Positions 15,746 through 16,853 of a stretch of 16,853 nt of DNA are shown piece by piece. The stretch comes from UBA7328 sp002471345 (lineage in GTDB: Bacteria; Bacteroidota; Bacteroidia; Chitinophagales; Saprospiraceae), in contig CAXGOB010000093.1 of the NCBI GenBank assembly GCA_964011275.1, forward strand, positions 1 to 16,853. Direction: 5' to 3'. The notes beneath the pieces were generated by a model. It ran no database searches. It saw only the letters and a program-made list of their open reading frames with translations, and was not told the origin of the DNA. Numbering within the stretch: position 1 is the first letter of the stretch; every line of letters begins with the position of its first letter. Position numbers and translations under genes: made by a program.

Positions 15746-16387
15746 TTATTTCCAATTTTTATTACTAATGTCTTTAGCGAAATCTGTGATAGTATGAGAG
15801 AGATTATTCAGCTCATCTTCTACTTGTTTTGCTATATTATTGACATTAATAGGCTCTCCTTTCATAGAAAGCTTTTCTGATGATGTTTTTGCCCTAGGTA
15901 CAATGATCCAGAATAAGATATAAGCTAATATTCCTACTCCACCTATGAAGAGTACTGCAAATATCAATCTGAATATTAATGGGTCTGAGACTCCAAAATA
16001 GGCGGCCATTCCAGAACATACACCGCCAATAACTTTATCGTCAGTGTCTCTGTACAACCTTTTACCTGTTGTGAATTTTGATTTAGTCTTAGTATGAGTA
16101 CTGTCGTCCTCATCATCTATAGTATCAGATGCCCCAAACTCTTGTGGTGTACCCATAATCTGAATTACTCCTTCCACATCTCTCATACTCACAATGGGCT
16201 GTCCTTTAGCATGCTCATTAAAAAGCTCTGCTATCCGTGCTTCAATATCTCCTACTATTTCTTCACATCCTTCAGATTTCCTGAAGTGTTTCTGAATGGT
16301 ATCCAGATATTTGTTCAACTTTTTATACGCATCGTCATCAATGACGAATGGGTATCCTCCTAAATTTATGTTGAATATTTTGTTCAT
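15746..16387 (-). CDS. PspC domain-containing membrane protein
   Basis: A 213-residue protein. The N-terminal soluble region (1-85) has the pattern common in Bacteroidota PspC proteins (FNINLGGYPFVIDDDAYKKL, then EEIVGDIEARIAELF and VEGVIQIMGTPQEF). A linker with a short acidic stretch follows, then the PspC domain (about 108-168) with KVIGGVCSGMAAYFGVS and a hydrophobic hairpin ending WIIVPRA. The C-terminal tail (170-213) is probably a short amphipathic helix. PspC proteins are linked to envelope stress, but the exact role in this phylum is open. The ATG overlaps the upstream padR stop as ATGA, so translation is coupled and the PadR protein very likely controls this gene. Confidence 0.9.
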   Translation of the reverse strand: MNKIFNINLGGYPFVIDDDAYKKLNKYLDTIQKHFRKSEGCEEIVGDIEARIAELFNEHAKGQPIVSMRDVEGVIQIMGTPQEFGASDTIDDEDDSTHTKTKSKFTTGKRLYRDTDDKVIGGVCSGMAAYFGVSDPLIFRLIFAVLFIGGVGILAYILFWIIVPRAKTSSEKLSMKGEPINVNNIAKQVEDELNNLSHTITDFAKDISNKNWK

Positions 16388-16722
16388 GATTTCGAGAGTT
16401 TTTTAGTTGATTGGGCAACTGCGTGATTCAGCTCTTCCCATGTTGTATTTAATTCTGCCAAAAATCCTTTTCCATCATCCGTAAGCGAATAGTACTTACG
16501 AGGAGGGCCGGATTTTGATTCTTTCCAACTGTATCCTAGTAGATTGGCATTTTTAAGCCTAGTGAGTAAAGGGTAAAGTGTACCTTCCACTACAATGAGT
16601 TTGTACTCTTTGAGTGTTTTTATAATATCAGAAGGATAAGCCTCCTTTTCTGCGATTATAGAAAGGACACATAGTTCTAGTACGCCTTTTCTCATTTGCG
16701 CTTTTGTGTTTTCTATTTTCAT
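16384..16722 (-). CDS. PadR family transcriptional regulator
   Basis: A 112-residue winged-helix repressor. Typical PadR features are LELCVLSIIAEKEAYPSDII near the start, EGTLYPLLTRLKNANLL in the recognition and wing region, and SGPPRKYYSLTDDGKGFL at the wing. A short C-terminal dimerisation helix is expected for this small subclass. It overlaps the pspC start by four bases (ATGA), forming a two-gene operon, and autoregulation is usual for such pairs. The ATG at 16722 gives the standard N-terminus; the leader would be about 90 nt if the promoter at 16818-16849 is correct. Confidence 0.94.
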   Translation of the reverse strand: MKIENTKAQMRKGVLELCVLSIIAEKEAYPSDIIKTLKEYKLIVVEGTLYPLLTRLKNANLLGYSWKESKSGPPRKYYSLTDDGKGFLAELNTTWEELNHAVAQSTKKLSKS

Positions 16723-16817
16723 GTTTAAGTATTTATGGTCTTTTTTTGTCTAATGAGATCATGCTTTGACATCTTCTTTAGTTTATTCAAAAACCTTTTT
16801 CATAATGCGTTATGATA

Positions 16818-16849
16818 CAAATATAAAGCAAAATTATAGTACTATGCAA
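16818..16849 (-). promoter_or_regulatory. Putative promoter of padR-pspC (TTG, 21 bp, TATATTTG)
   Basis: On the minus strand, TTG (16849-16847) is followed by a 21-base spacer and TATATTTG (16825-16818). Both elements and the spacing fit the Bacteroidota housekeeping consensus (TTG, 17-23 bp, TAnnTTTG). Transcription would start near 16811 and read into padR. Confidence 0.6.
16836..16845. promoter_or_regulatory. Perfect palindrome ATAGTACTAT, candidate PadR operator
   Basis: A 10-bp perfect palindrome lies inside the spacer between the predicted -33 and -7 elements of the padR promoter. A dimeric repressor bound there would block RNA polymerase. PadR proteins usually bind palindromes in their own promoters. 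The assignment rests on position and symmetry only. Confidence 0.4.
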
Positions 16850-16853
16850 TGCA

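Noticed and set aside
16571..16578. GGGTAAAG within padR on the plus strand
   Set aside because: It lies inside a coding region, has no second block ten bases on and faces no gene.

Overview
The window looks like a chromosomal segment of a member of the Bacteroidota. The evidence is an AT-rich sequence, a FecI/FecR/TonB-receptor cluster with DUF4974- and STN-type domains, a type IX secretion sorting domain, a 3-coathanger stack domain, -7 promoter elements of the TAnnTTTG type and an almost complete lack of Shine-Dalgarno sites. The DUF1800/DUF1501/discoidin gene set would fit a Saprospiria- or Cytophagia-like organism, but the class is a guess. No rRNA, tRNA, CRISPR array, transposase or phage gene was seen.

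Layout: positions 1-1535 (minus) hold glycyl-tRNA synthetase, cut by the window edge a few codons before its end. Positions 1712-5798 (minus) are an ECF sigma factor, a FecR-like anti-sigma factor and a TonB-dependent receptor with an N-terminal STN signalling domain, transcribed in that order. Divergent from these, on the plus strand, are a 71-residue stand-alone LuxR/GerE helix-turn-helix protein (5953-6168) and a cassette of exported proteins: DUF1800 (6233-7981), DUF1501 with a Tat signal (8110-9522), a discoidin/FN3/FN3/T9SS-sorting protein (9542-11023) and a paralogous discoidin/InlB-like/3-coathanger protein (11160-12095). Then come release factor 3 (prfC, minus), a CPA1-type cation/proton antiporter with a C-terminal TrkA/RCK-like region (plus), and a translationally coupled padR-pspC pair (minus).

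The most interesting observation is regulatory. The same bipartite sequence, GGGTAAAA, ten bases, then YTGTTNNCT, occurs three times: across the sigma-gene stop codon and directed at fecR, just upstream of the small HTH gene, and just upstream of the DUF1800 gene. The spacing is identical each time. It looks like the promoter recognised by the local ECF sigma factor. If so, the receptor/FecR/sigma relay would control both itself and the exported DUF1800-DUF1501-discoidin cassette, with the small HTH protein as a second regulator. The window may therefore hold one complete signal-to-surface regulon whose output proteins have no known function. The motif and its spacing are read directly from the sequence; the regulatory link is inference.

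The flanking genes (glyS, prfC, antiporter, padR-pspC) are ordinary housekeeping or stress genes with plausible promoters of the Bacteroidota type. No gap between genes exceeds 300 bases.
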